Assembly (NCBI GenBank): GCA_900762355.1
Contig: CAAFGE010000004.1
Span: forward strand, 1-64,000
DNA: 64,000 nt
Source: an uncultured Collinsella sp.
Lineage (GTDB): Bacteria; Actinomycetota; Coriobacteriia; Coriobacteriales; Coriobacteriaceae
Reading direction: 5' to 3'
In this document: piece by piece, positions 50,815-60,376 of the stretch
How positions within the stretch are numbered: position 1 is the stretch's first letter
Layout of the letters: each line of letters begins with the position of its first letter
The notes under the pieces: generated by a model
The model's database searches: none
Seen by the model: the letters and a program-made list of their open reading frames with translations, nothing else
What the model was told of the DNA's origin: nothing
Program-made: the position numbers and the translations under genes

Positions 50815-53800
50815 GTGTATCTCAAGTCCCTCACGCTCAAAGGGTTCAAGTCGTTTGCCGACCGCGCCCATATGACGTTTGAGCCGGGCCTGACCGTCAT
50901 CGTCGGTCCCAACGGCTCGGGAAAATCGAACATCTCTGACTCGATTCTGTGGGTCCTGGGCGAGCAGAGCGCCAAGCAGCTGCGCGGCCAGGCCATGGAG
51001 GATGTCATCTTCTCGGGCTCGTCAGCGCGCAAGCCGGTGGGTGTCGCCGAGGTCACGCTGGTGCTCGATAACTCGGACCATATGCTGCCCGTCGACTTTG
51101 ACGAGGTCGCCATCACCCGTCGCATGTATCGCTCTGGCGAAAGCGAGTACCTCATCAACTCGAGTCCGTGCCGCCTGATGGACATTCAGGACATCCTGCA
51201 CGATTCGGGCCTGGGCAAGGATACGCATTCCATTATTAGCCAGGGCAAGCTCGACGCCATTTTGCAGAGCCGCCCCGAGGAGCGCCGCGCCCTCATCGAG
51301 GAGGCCGCCGGCATCTCCAAGCACAAGCGCCGCAAGGAGCGTGCGCTCAAAAAGATTAAGTCGATGGACGAGCACCTGACGCGTGCCCGCGACATCAATA
51401 AGGAAATCGCCCGTCAGCTGCGACCGCTGGAGCGTCAGGTCGATCGTGCGCGCAAGTATAAAGAGTTGTCCTCGCGCGCGAACGAGCTTACGCAGATGCT
51501 GGCCGTCGATGAGCTGCGTTCGCTGCAGTCGCAGTGGAACGACCTGGAGAGCCGCTCCAAGGAGGGCGCGGCCGAGCTTGAGCTTGCGCAGTACCGCTTG
51601 GGCGAAAAGGAGCGCGAGCTCGAGAAGCTCCAGGTCATGCTCGAGGAAAAGGGCCTGTTTGTGGGCGACCTGGGCGAGCAACGCCGCCATATGCAAGATG
51701 TGGTCGGCCGCATTAACTCCGACATGCGCCTGCTCGAAGAAAAGGGCCACAACATGGTGTCGCGCCTGTCTGACATGCGCGGTCAGATTTCGAGCTCCGA
51801 GCATCAGCGTCGTCGCGTGGTCGAGGAGCTCGAGGACGCGCGTGCGCAGCTTGAGGAAGTGACCGGTGCGCATATGCAGGCCCAGGAGGACGTTGACGCC
51901 GCTGGTCCTGCCGCCGCCGAGCTCCACGAGCGGCGCGTGGCGCTCGACAATCAGATTTCGAAGCTCACGCGTGAACAACGCGATGTGCAGCGCGTAGCCG
52001 ATAACTCCGCGCTCGAGCTCGCCAAGGTGAAGGATTCCTTGAGCAATGCCGAGGTCGAGGACAACATGTATGCCTCGCGCCTGGAGCAGATCGATGAACA
52101 GCTCGAGGAGGTCACGGCCTCGCTCGAGAGCCGTCGCGACCGCGCCGAGGAGCTTGAGGGCGCTCTTGAGGAGGCGCGCCAGGCCCAGGTCGATGCGCGT
52201 GAGGCCACCGAGGTCGCCCGTGCGGCCCTGAAGGACTTGCGTAATCGTGAGAGCGAGGCGCGCAACAAGTTATCCGAGGTGCGCTCGGAGCTTGCCAGCC
52301 AAAAGAAGCTTGATGCGCGCATGGCCGACAGCTCGCCGCTCGTGAGCCGTCTGGTGGGTGCGCTGGGCGATGACGTAACGGGTCGCCTGGGCGATGTGCT
52401 CGAAGCCCCTCGCGAGCTTGAGGGCCTGGTTGAGCAATTGCTCGCCGGCGATATCGATGCGCTGCTGTTCGACGATACGTCTGCGCTTGAGCGTGCCGGT
52501 CGTGCGGCTCTGGACCAGAAGAAGGCCTCGGGCGAGGCACTGCTGGTGGCGCGCGGCGTGAGCGGCTCTACCGCCGCTGAGGGCGCCTCCGGTACCCGTC
52601 TGGTTGATCGTCTGTCCGTGCGCGCAGGCTACGGTCCCGTCGTCGAGGCGCTGCTCGGCGGCTATTACGTCGTTGACGATCTTGCTGCCGCGCTGTCGGC
52701 GCCGGTCGTTGAAGGCGTGACTTACGTGACCCCCGATGGCGCCCGCGTCGCCTGCGGCGGCCTGGTGCGCGTGGGGCTTGATGCCGGCGAGGCTTTGGGT
52801 GCCTTGGAGCGCAAGCGCCGCATCCGTGAGCTCGAGGGCCTGGAACCCGATCTGGCTGCCATCTTTGAGCATGCTTCGGACCAAGTCGTTGAGGCCAACG
52901 CTGCCGTCGAGGAGGCCCGTGCCGCCGAGGGCGATGCCGCCGGTGAGATCGCCCGTCTTGAGGGCGAGCGCCGCTCGCTGCTCTCCGAGATCGGCCGCCT
53001 GGAGCAAAGCGCCAACAATGCCGAGGTCGAGCGCGTGCGCATCTCCAAGCGCCGCGAGCAGGCTGCCGAGGCCGTTCGCGCCGCGCGCCCGCGCGTTGAG
53101 GAGCTCACCCGTTCGCGCGACGAGGCCCGTGCGCAGGCAAGCGACCTGGGGCTTCAAATTGCCGAGGCCAACGACGAGCTCGATCGCGTGCGTCGCGACG
53201 ACTCCGAGGCTGCCGGCAAGCTCGCCGACGCCAAGGTTCGCCTAGCCCAGACGAGCGAACGCCTGCGTTCGCTGAAGGGCCGCGTTCCCGACCTTGAGCA
53301 TCGTCTTGAGGGCATCGACCGTCGTATCCGCGGAACACGCCAGGCTTCGCGCTCGCTCGAGCTGCTGCGCCTGCGCGTCGACCCCATGCACGAACGCTAT
53401 TCTGCCCTGTTGGAACGCGCGTCGGATTGGGCAGCGCGCCTGCGTGACCAGGCCTCTCTGGAGGAGGCGGACTCCGCTTCGCTCAAGAAGACCATCGAGG
53501 ATGCCAAGGCAGAGGTTGCCCGCGCTAAGGAGCGAGTCGATACCGCCTCCGCCGCGCAAAACGAGTTCAAGGTCGCGCGTGGCAAGCTCGAGGTGCAGGT
53601 AGAGGCCGCCATTAAGGCCATTACCGCCGATGGCACCACGGTACTCGAGGAAGCGCTCATGCTTCCGGCGCCCACGGACCGCGATGCCGCCGAGCGCGAA
53701 CTCAACCAGCTTGTGCGCCAGATCAACAACCTTGGTCCCGTTAACCAAGTTGCCATGGAGGAGTACGAGCAGCTCAAGCGCCGCGCCGATTACATCGAGG

Positions 53801-54351
53801 AGCAGCTGGCCGATCTGGAGAGCGCGCGCAAGGCGCTCACCAAGATCACCGTGGCTATCGACCGTAAGATGCGCAAGGCGTTCCTGGTGACGTTTGAGAA
53901 GGTCGATGCGAACTTCCGCGAGATCTTCGCCATGCTCTTCCCGGGCGGTCAGGCTCATCTGGAGATGACCGATCCCGAGCATCCTGCCGAGACGGGTATC
54001 GAGGTCGTGGCGCAGCCGCGCGGCAAGCGCATCACCAAGATGATGCTCATGTCGGGCGGCGAGAAGAGCCTGACGGCGCTCGCCCTGCTCTTTGCTGTGT
54101 ACCGCACGCGCACGGTTCCGTTCTATGTGCTGGACGAGGTCGAGGCGGCACTCGATGACGCCAACCTGTCCAAGCTCATCGGCGCGCTCGATGTGTTGCG
54201 TTCCGATACGCAGCTCTTGGTCATTTCGCATCAGCGCCGTACTATGGAGGACGCTGACGTCCTCTATGGCGTCTCGATGCAAGCCGACGGCGTCAGTCGC
54301 GTCGTCTCGCAAAAACTCGATCGCGAAACCGGAAAGGTCGTGAATGCATAA
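50815..54351 (+). CDS. smc: chromosome segregation protein SMC
   Basis: SMC forms the ring-shaped condensin that compacts and segregates the chromosome. The 1178-residue protein has Walker A IVGPNGSGKSN, long coiled coils on both sides of a central hinge (about 490-650), the signature LMSGGEKSLTALALLFAV and Walker B FYVLDEVEAALDD. The GTG start at 50815 has GAGGAA upstream. It overlaps ftsY by 1 bp. Confidence 0.97.
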   Translation: MYLKSLTLKGFKSFADRAHMTFEPGLTVIVGPNGSGKSNISDSILWVLGEQSAKQLRGQAMEDVIFSGSSARKPVGVAEVTLVLDNSDHMLPVDFDEVAITRRMYRSGESEYLINSSPCRLMDIQDILHDSGLGKDTHSIISQGKLDAILQSRPEERRALIEEAAGISKHKRRKERALKKIKSMDEHLTRARDINKEIARQLRPLERQVDRARKYKELSSRANELTQMLAVDELRSLQSQWNDLESRSKEGAAELELAQYRLGEKERELEKLQVMLEEKGLFVGDLGEQRRHMQDVVGRINSDMRLLEEKGHNMVSRLSDMRGQISSSEHQRRRVVEELEDARAQLEEVTGAHMQAQEDVDAAGPAAAELHERRVALDNQISKLTREQRDVQRVADNSALELAKVKDSLSNAEVEDNMYASRLEQIDEQLEEVTASLESRRDRAEELEGALEEARQAQVDAREATEVARAALKDLRNRESEARNKLSEVRSELASQKKLDARMADSSPLVSRLVGALGDDVTGRLGDVLEAPRELEGLVEQLLAGDIDALLFDDTSALERAGRAALDQKKASGEALLVARGVSGSTAAEGASGTRLVDRLSVRAGYGPVVEALLGGYYVVDDLAAALSAPVVEGVTYVTPDGARVACGGLVRVGLDAGEALGALERKRRIRELEGLEPDLAAIFEHASDQVVEANAAVEEARAAEGDAAGEIARLEGERRSLLSEIGRLEQSANNAEVERVRISKRREQAAEAVRAARPRVEELTRSRDEARAQASDLGLQIAEANDELDRVRRDDSEAAGKLADAKVRLAQTSERLRSLKGRVPDLEHRLEGIDRRIRGTRQASRSLELLRLRVDPMHERYSALLERASDWAARLRDQASLEEADSASLKKTIEDAKAEVARAKERVDTASAAQNEFKVARGKLEVQVEAAIKAITADGTTVLEEALMLPAPTDRDAAERELNQLVRQINNLGPVNQVAMEEYEQLKRRADYIEEQLADLESARKALTKITVAIDRKMRKAFLVTFEKVDANFREIFAMLFPGGQAHLEMTDPEHPAETGIEVVAQPRGKRITKMMLMSGGEKSLTALALLFAVYRTRTVPFYVLDEVEAALDDANLSKLIGALDVLRSDTQLLVISHQRRTMEDADVLYGVSMQADGVSRVVSQKLDRETGKVVNA

Positions 54352-55268
54352 TGGGATTCTTCGATGCTCTCTCGCGCGGACTTGAGCGCAGCCGCGAGGC
54401 CCTCAACGAGGTCTTTTACTTTGGCGGCGAGGTCGACGAGGATTTTTGGGAGGACTTAGAGGACACCCTCGTCATGGGTGACATGGGTGCCGAGATCGCC
54501 ATTCAGGTCTCCGATGACCTGCGCGACGCCGCGGCCAAGAAGAACCTCAAGACCGCTCCGCAACTCCGTCGCGCCCTGGCCGAGCAGCTTGAGCAGCACT
54601 TTGTGCCCATCGAGCGCGATCCGTTCTCCGATACGCCGAGCTGCGTGCTGTTTGTGGGCATTAACGGTGCCGGCAAGACCACGACGGTCGGCAAGATCGC
54701 GAGCGCCATGGCCGCCCGCGGCAAGAACGTGGTGATCGGTTCGGCCGACACCTTCCGCGCCGCCGCCATCGAGCAGCTCGATGTGTGGGGCCAGCGCGCC
54801 GGCGTACCTGTTATCAAGCGTGACCGCGGCTCCGATCCGGCGAGCGTGTGCTATGACGTGCTCGACGAGGCCGATAAGCGCGGCAGCGACCTGGTGCTCA
54901 TCGATACCGCCGGCCGTCTGCACACGAGCCCCGAGCTCATGCGCGAGCTTGCCAAGGTGGTTAACGTGACGCGTAAGCGCGCCGCCAATATGGCCGCCGG
55001 CCCCATGCCCGTCTCAGTCGTGCTCGTGATCGATGCTGCCACCGGCCAGAACGGTCTGAACCAGGCGCTCGAGTTTAACGAGGCACTGGGCCTGGACGGT
55101 ATTATCATGACTAAGCTCGACGGCACGGCTAAGGGCGGTATCGCCATGGCCGTGGCCGAGAAGCTCAAGCTCCCGATCTTGCGCGTGGGCGTGGGCGAGC
55201 AGGTCGATGACCTGCAGGAGTTCAATGCCAAAGATTTCTGCCGCGCCCTTGTGGGCGAGTCCAATTAA
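54351..55268 (+). CDS. ftsY: signal recognition particle receptor FtsY
   Basis: FtsY docks the signal recognition particle at the membrane. The 305-residue protein is essentially the NG domain: FVGINGAGKTTTVGKIA (G1), DTFRAAAIEQL, LIDTAGRLHTSPELM and TKLDGTAKGG. The acidic A domain of E. coli FtsY is missing, as in many Gram-positives. It overlaps smc by 1 bp and precedes ffh by 10 bp. Confidence 0.96.
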   Translation: MGFFDALSRGLERSREALNEVFYFGGEVDEDFWEDLEDTLVMGDMGAEIAIQVSDDLRDAAAKKNLKTAPQLRRALAEQLEQHFVPIERDPFSDTPSCVLFVGINGAGKTTTVGKIASAMAARGKNVVIGSADTFRAAAIEQLDVWGQRAGVPVIKRDRGSDPASVCYDVLDEADKRGSDLVLIDTAGRLHTSPELMRELAKVVNVTRKRAANMAAGPMPVSVVLVIDAATGQNGLNQALEFNEALGLDGIIMTKLDGTAKGGIAMAVAEKLKLPILRVGVGEQVDDLQEFNAKDFCRALVGESN

Positions 55269-55278
55269 GGAGTGACTA

Positions 55279-56754
55279 GTGTTTGATTCCCTGAGCGATC
55301 GCCTCAACGACACATTTGACCGCCTGCGCGGCAAGGGCAAGCTGACCGAGGCCGATATCACCTCGGCCATGCGCGACATTCGCATGGCGCTGCTCGAGGC
55401 CGACGTCAACTTTAAGGTCGTCAAGGAGTTCGTCGCCAAGACCAAGGAGCGCTGCATGACCGCCGAGGTCATGGAGTCGCTGTCGCCGGCGCAAAACGTC
55501 GTCAAGATCGTGCTCGACGAGCTCACCGAGATGCTCGGTTCCACCGAGAGCAAGCTCGTCTTTAGCAACCGCATTCCCAACGTCATCATGCTCGTGGGCC
55601 TGCAGGGCTCCGGTAAGACCACGGCGGCGGTAAAGCTGGCCTACCTGCTCAAGAAGCAGGGAAGCTCGCCGCTGCTCGCCGCGTGCGACGTCTACCGTCC
55701 CGCCGCTGCCGACCAGCTGGCCACGCTCGGCGGCGAGATCGGCGTGCCGGTCTTCCGCGGTGACGGCGCGCACCCGGTCGACATCGCCAAGGGCGCCATC
55801 CAGGAGGCCGTCGACCATCTGCGCGACGTGGTCATCGTCGATACCGCCGGTCGTTTGCAGATCGACGAGCAGATGATGCAGGAGGCCGTGGATATCAAGA
55901 AGGCCGTCAAGCCCGATCAGGTGCTGATGGTCGTCGATGCCATGACCGGCCAGGATATTGTCAACGTCGTCTCGACCTTCGCCGAGCGCACCGACTTTGA
56001 CGGCGTGATCATCTCCAAGCTCGACGGCGACGCCCGTGGCGGCGGCGCGCTTTCCGTTCGCCAGGTGACCGGCAAGCCTATCAAGTTCGTGAGCATGGGC
56101 GAGAAACCCGATTCGCTGGAGCCGTTCTATCCCGATCGTATGGCCAAGCGAATCTTGGGCATGGGCGATGTTGTCGGCATTATCGAGAAGGCCCAGGAGG
56201 CGGCCGACGCCGAGCAGCTCGAGGCTGCCGAGCGCATGCTGCGCGAGGGCTTTACCATGAACGACATGCTCGACCAGATGAAAGCCGTCAAGAAGATGGG
56301 CGGTATGAAGGGCATTCTGGGCATGCTCCCCGGTGGCCAACGTGCGCTTAACCAGATGGGTGGTAATCTGGACGAAGGTATCTTCGATAAGAACGAGGCC
56401 ATCATCATGTCGATGACCAAGGAGGAGCGTCTGCGTCCTTCCATCATTAACGGCCAGCGCCGTGCCCGCATTGCCAAGGGCGCCGGCGTGACTCCCACAG
56501 AGGTCAATAGCCTTATGAAGCAGTGGGGCGAGATGAACAAGATGATGGGCCGCATGCGCACGATGGCCAATCAGGCACAGGCCGGCGGCAAGAAGGGCAA
56601 GAAGGGTAAGAAGGGCAAAAAGATGCGCATGCCCAATATTCCCGGTCTGGATGCCATGGGGCTGGGCGGCATGGGCGGCCTGGGAACGGGCGGCCCCAAG
56701 TCCGATATGGACCTGCTGCGCCAGATGGAAGCGCAGATGCGCAACAAGAAGTAA
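55279..56754 (+). CDS. ffh: signal recognition particle protein Ffh
   Basis: Ffh binds 4.5S RNA and signal sequences of nascent proteins. The 491-residue protein has the NG GTPase (VGLQGSGKTTAAVKLA, VDTAGRLQIDEQMM, SKLDGDARGG) and a methionine-rich M domain (FTMNDMLDQMKAVKKMGGMKGILGMLPGG). It ends in a long Lys/Gly/Met-rich tail. GTG 55279 is the start. A strong terminator follows, so this is the last gene of the plsX-to-ffh block. Confidence 0.97.
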   Translation: MFDSLSDRLNDTFDRLRGKGKLTEADITSAMRDIRMALLEADVNFKVVKEFVAKTKERCMTAEVMESLSPAQNVVKIVLDELTEMLGSTESKLVFSNRIPNVIMLVGLQGSGKTTAAVKLAYLLKKQGSSPLLAACDVYRPAAADQLATLGGEIGVPVFRGDGAHPVDIAKGAIQEAVDHLRDVVIVDTAGRLQIDEQMMQEAVDIKKAVKPDQVLMVVDAMTGQDIVNVVSTFAERTDFDGVIISKLDGDARGGGALSVRQVTGKPIKFVSMGEKPDSLEPFYPDRMAKRILGMGDVVGIIEKAQEAADAEQLEAAERMLREGFTMNDMLDQMKAVKKMGGMKGILGMLPGGQRALNQMGGNLDEGIFDKNEAIIMSMTKEERLRPSIINGQRRARIAKGAGVTPTEVNSLMKQWGEMNKMMGRMRTMANQAQAGGKKGKKGKKGKKMRMPNIPGLDAMGLGGMGGLGTGGPKSDMDLLRQMEAQMRNKK

Positions 56755-56776
56755 CGACTAGTTGAGTCGTGTATGG

Positions 56777-56818
56777 CGAAGGCCGCCTGGATGGTATTCC
56801 AGGCGGCCTTCGTCGTTT
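56777..56818 (+). terminator. intrinsic terminator after ffh
   Basis: CGAAGGCCGCCTGGA (56777-56791) pairs with all 15 bases of 56798-56812, followed by TCGTTTG. Confidence 0.8.
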
Positions 56819-56870
56819 GTTCGCTGGTTGTCGCACGCGTGGAAGCGCGTTCTCGACGAGGTGCTTGCCG

Positions 56871-57635
56871 CTAGTGGCAGCCGCAGCCTTCGTGCCCGTC
56901 ATGGTCGTGGTGACCGTGGCAGCCGCAGGACTCGCCATGCTCGTGGATGTGCTCGTGATCATGTCCATGGCAGTCGCAGGTGGCCTCGCCATTCTGTGCG
57001 AGCGTGCCGGCAATGAGGGCCTCGACGCAGGCATCGCAGCTGCCCTGGGCGCCCGCATAGACCGTGATGCCGGCTTGGGCAAGCGCGTTGATAGCGCCGC
57101 CGCCGATACCGCCGCAAATGAGCGTGTCAACGCCACCGTTGGCAAGCAGGTCCGCCAAGGCGCCGTGGCCGGTGCCGCCGGTGCCTACGACCTGCTCGTT
57201 GAGCACCTTGCCATCCTGGATGTCGTAGATCTTGAACTGCTCGCTGCGGCCAAAGTGCATAAAGATGTTGCCGTTGTCGTACGTCGTTGCCACCCTCATG
57301 GTGTCGACCTCCTTTGCTGGCCATGCGGCCGTTGTCGTGGTGATGGGGGAGTATGCGATATTGCCGCCCTCGATAACGAGCGCCCGTCCGTTGACCAGCG
57401 CATCGGCCACCTTGCGATGCGCGCGGCTGCAAATGGCCGCCACCGTTGCGCGGGCGATGCCCATCTGCTGGGCGACCGCCTCTTGGTTGAGACCCTCCAG
57501 GTCGCACAGGCGCAGCACCTCAAGCTCGTCGACGGTCATGTCGATGGCATCACCGCTGGCCAGGCCATCGGGGGTAAAGCCGCGGTATTCGGGGATGATC
57601 CCGACGCGGCGCAGTTTTTCGCGTCTTCCTGCCAT
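56871..57635 (-). CDS. DUF134 regulator fused to NifX/NifB-like domain with His/Cys tail
   Basis: The 254-residue protein joins an N-terminal DUF134 helix-turn-helix (MTVDELEVLRLCDLEGLNQE, then MGIARATVAAICSRAHRKV) to a dinitrogenase iron-molybdenum cofactor-type domain (MRVATTYDNGNIFMHFGRSEQF... LICGGIGGGAINALAQAGI). The final ~50 residues are extremely rich in His and Cys (CDCHGHDHEHIHEHG and similar), suggesting metal storage or sensing. The first four residues of the NifX part look like an internal start (MRVATTYDNG), so it may be a recent fusion of two genes. The start at 57635 follows AAGGAG. Palindromic sites lie upstream. Confidence 0.8.
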   Translation of the reverse strand: MAGRREKLRRVGIIPEYRGFTPDGLASGDAIDMTVDELEVLRLCDLEGLNQEAVAQQMGIARATVAAICSRAHRKVADALVNGRALVIEGGNIAYSPITTTTAAWPAKEVDTMRVATTYDNGNIFMHFGRSEQFKIYDIQDGKVLNEQVVGTGGTGHGALADLLANGGVDTLICGGIGGGAINALAQAGITVYAGAQGSCDACVEALIAGTLAQNGEATCDCHGHDHEHIHEHGESCGCHGHHDHDGHEGCGCH

Positions 57636-57649
57636 GCACACTCCTTATC

Positions 57650-57715
57650 TGACATATGTCAACAATAGGATAACGCGTTAGTCGTTGGGCGCAAGGCATT
57701 TCTGTTATATGTCAG
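57650..57715. promoter_or_regulatory. paired palindromic operator-like sites
   Basis: TGACATATGTCA (57650-57661) is a perfect 12-bp palindrome. A related site, CTGTTATATGTCAG, lies at 57702-57715. They sit in front of the DUF134-NifX-like gene and 140 bp before thyA, so autoregulation by this HTH protein is plausible. Confidence 0.55.
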
Positions 57716-57782
57716 AAAAAGGCTAAGATGCCTCGTTGCCGCATGCGGAGCCGCGCTGCCGTGCATTGCGTGTGCCGGACTA

Positions 57783-57819
57783 AGTGTCCAATTCGACACT
57801 CGCGCGCCTGGGCTACAAT
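57783..57819 (+). promoter_or_regulatory. thyA promoter with overlapping 6-6-6 inverted repeat
   Basis: TTCGAC (57792-57797) and TACAAT (57814-57819) are 16 nt apart. An exact inverted repeat AGTGTC-N6-GACACT (57783-57800) overlaps the -35 element and may be an operator. Confidence 0.6.
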
Positions 57820-57853
57820 GAATCTCGCTTGTAGGCGACTGACAGGAGGGTCA

Positions 57854-58702
57854 ATGAGCAAAGCTGATCAACAGTTTGTAACCATGTGCCGCGATATCTT
57901 GGACCATGGCACCACCACCGAGGGCCAAAAGGTCCGCCCGGTGTGGGAGGACGGCACCCCTGCCTATACCATTAAAAACTTTGGTGTCACGGCGCGCTAT
58001 GATCTGCGCGAGGAGTTCCCCGCGCTCACCCTGCGCCGTACGGCGCTTAAGTCTGCCATGGACGAGATTCTGTGGATCTATCAAAAGAAGTCCAATAACG
58101 TGCATGACCTCAACAGCCATATCTGGGATGAGTGGGCCGATGAGACCGGTTCCATCGGTAAAGCCTACGGCTATCAGATTAGTCGGAAGAGCCATTACGC
58201 CGAGGGCGACTTCGACCAGATGGACCGTGTACTGTACGACCTTAAGCACACGCCGTATAGTCGCCGCATTATGACCAATACGTACGTGTTTAGCGATCTG
58301 TCCGAGATGCACCTTTATCCATGCGCCTACAGCGTGACCTATAACGTGACGCAGCGTCCTCAGGACGACAAGCCGACGCTCAACATGATTCTCAACCAGC
58401 GCAGCCAGGACATTTTGGCCGCGAACAACTGGAACGTGTGCCAGTACGCCATTTTGCTGATGATGGTCGCGCAGTCGGTCGATATGATTCCCGGTGAGCT
58501 GCTGCACGTGATCGCCGACGCCCATATCTATGATCGTCATGTCGATATCGTCCGCGAGCTTATCGAGCGTCCGCAGTTTGCGGCACCCAAGGTAACGCTC
58601 AACCCCGATGTGCATGACTTCTATGCGTTTACGACCGATGACCTGATCGTCGAGGGCTATGAGCACGGCCCTCAGGTCAAGAACATCCCCATTGCGGTGT
58701 AG
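57854..58702 (+). CDS. thyA: thymidylate synthase
   Basis: ThyA makes dTMP from dUMP using methylenetetrahydrofolate. The 282-residue protein has the catalytic cysteine C157 in LYPCAYSV, the dUMP-binding RSQDILAANNWN, and YAFTTDDLIVEGY near the end. GACAGGAGGG precedes ATG 57854. folA follows directly, so dihydrofolate produced here is recycled by the neighbouring enzyme. Confidence 0.95.
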   Translation: MSKADQQFVTMCRDILDHGTTTEGQKVRPVWEDGTPAYTIKNFGVTARYDLREEFPALTLRRTALKSAMDEILWIYQKKSNNVHDLNSHIWDEWADETGSIGKAYGYQISRKSHYAEGDFDQMDRVLYDLKHTPYSRRIMTNTYVFSDLSEMHLYPCAYSVTYNVTQRPQDDKPTLNMILNQRSQDILAANNWNVCQYAILLMMVAQSVDMIPGELLHVIADAHIYDRHVDIVRELIERPQFAAPKVTLNPDVHDFYAFTTDDLIVEGYEHGPQVKNIPIAV

Positions 58703-58711
58703 GTGACGCGC

Positions 58712-59230
58712 ATGACGTGTAAGCTTTCTGCCATCGTCGCCGTGTGTGACGACTGGGGTATTGGCTGCGAGGGCGATATGGTGGTGTCCAATCGCGCCGA
58801 TATGCGCCATTTTGTGGCCTGCACCAAGGGCTGCCCGGTTATCATGGGACGCAAGACGCTGCTGAGTTTTCCCGGCGGGCGTCCTCTCAAGAACCGCCGC
58901 AATATCGTGCTTACGCGCGATATAGGCTTTACCCGCGAGGGCGTCGACGTGGTGCATAGCGTTGACGAAGCGCTCGCTGCGGTTGCCGATGAGCCCGTTG
59001 CCTGGGTGATCGGTGGCGGCGATGTCTATCGGCAGTTTTTGCCGTACTGCGTGGAGGCCGAGGTCACTCATAACCACTGCGTGCATGTCGTGGACACGTA
59101 CTTTCCCGACTTGGACGCCGATCCCGCGTGGGAGATTGCGCAGCGTAGCGGGGTCGCGACGATTGCCGCCGGTGAGGGTGACGAGGGCGTCGATTATGAG
59201 TTCGTGACGTATCATCGCGTTGAGGCGTAA
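58712..59230 (+). CDS. folA: dihydrofolate reductase
   Basis: DHFR reduces dihydrofolate to tetrahydrofolate. The 172-residue protein has SAIVAVCDDWGIGCEGDMVVSN-type start, CPVIMGRKTLLSFPGGRPL (NADPH-binding), and WVIGGGDVYRQFL. ATG 58712 is preceded by AGGTG; a GTG at 58703, directly after the thyA stop, would add three residues. It forms a two-gene unit with thyA. Confidence 0.93.
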   Translation: MTCKLSAIVAVCDDWGIGCEGDMVVSNRADMRHFVACTKGCPVIMGRKTLLSFPGGRPLKNRRNIVLTRDIGFTREGVDVVHSVDEALAAVADEPVAWVIGGGDVYRQFLPYCVEAEVTHNHCVHVVDTYFPDLDADPAWEIAQRSGVATIAAGEGDEGVDYEFVTYHRVEA

Positions 59231-59339
59231 ATCGTCTGGCGTGAACGGTATCATCGGGTTGATTGAATGCATGGGGCGGCGCTTAGCGTCGCCTCGTTTG
59301 GTATAGATGTGCTGTAAAGAAGGGTGCGGGCTGGCTGCT

Positions 59340-60254
59340 ATGACTGATGCCGTTGAGGTTCTGCGAATTGATTCGCTCGAGGACGAGCGGCTCGATGCCT
59401 ACGTGCGACTGACCGAGCGTGAGCTTCGCTGCGTGCTGGAGCCGCAGAAGGGCATTTTTATCGCCGAGAGTGCCAAGGTCATCGAGCGTGCAGTGCGCGC
59501 CGGATACGAGCCGGTGAGCTTTCTTTTGGGCGAACGCTGGCTCGACCAGATGATGCCGCTGTTTGAGCGCCTGGTTGTGCGCGAGGGCGCCGGCCCGGTT
59601 CCTGTGTTCGTGGCCTCCATGGAGCTCATGGAGCAGTTGACGGGCTTCAATGTGACGCGCGGTGCGCTCGCGGCGTTCCGTCGCCCCCGACAGATTCCGG
59701 TTGATGAGTTCTTGGGCGGCGTCGTCGAGACGGCGGGTGAGCGACCGGTGCGCGTATGCGTGCTCGAGGGTATTGTCGACCACACGAACGTGGGCGCGAT
59801 TTTCCGCTCGGCCGCCGCACTCAATGTCGACGGCATTCTGGTGAGCCCTACTTGCTGTGACCCGCTGTACCGTCGCTCGGCCCGCGTGAGCATGGGAACC
59901 GTGTTTCAGGTGCCGTGGACGCGTATTGGCAGTGAGGCGCGCGTGTGGCCGCATGACGGGTTGACGGCGCTGCACGATGCCGGTTTTTCGTGTGCCGCCA
60001 TGGCGCTGACGGACGATTCGGTGTCGCTGGACGATCCCGCGCTACAGGAGATTGACCGCCTGGCAATCTTTATGGGAACTGAGGGTGCCGGCCTGGGCGC
60101 CAAGACCATCTCGGGCTGTGACCGGGCTGTGCGCATTCCGATGGCGCACGGGGTCGATTCGCTCAACGTGGCCGCGGCGAGTGCCGTCGCCTTTTGGCAG
60201 CTGTGCCCGCACGTGAGCAATGAGTATCACTACCAGCCAGGTTTGTATCACTAG
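59340..60254 (+). CDS. SpoU/TrmH-family RNA methyltransferase
   Basis: The 304-residue protein has an N-terminal substrate-binding part (LRCVLEPQKGIFIAESAKVIERAV) and the SPOUT domain with its three motifs: VDHTNVGAIFRSAAAL, IFMGTEGAGL and IPMAHGVDSLNVAAASAVA. This is a SAM-dependent 2'-O-ribose methyltransferase of tRNA or rRNA; the precise site is not clear. ATG 59340 gives a natural N-terminus. An in-frame ATG at 59307 would add 11 residues with no better site. Confidence 0.88.
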   Translation: MTDAVEVLRIDSLEDERLDAYVRLTERELRCVLEPQKGIFIAESAKVIERAVRAGYEPVSFLLGERWLDQMMPLFERLVVREGAGPVPVFVASMELMEQLTGFNVTRGALAAFRRPRQIPVDEFLGGVVETAGERPVRVCVLEGIVDHTNVGAIFRSAAALNVDGILVSPTCCDPLYRRSARVSMGTVFQVPWTRIGSEARVWPHDGLTALHDAGFSCAAMALTDDSVSLDDPALQEIDRLAIFMGTEGAGLGAKTISGCDRAVRIPMAHGVDSLNVAAASAVAFWQLCPHVSNEYHYQPGLYH

Positions 60255-60376
60255 CCGGGTGTGACCGAGTCGTGCCACGGGGGTGTTTCTATAATCTTCG
60301 CTTGGTGCTAGGCTGGTCATGAGTGTAACTATTATCAGCTGTTTTGTCGGTTGACGTGCGCTTTTGGGGAGGACGT

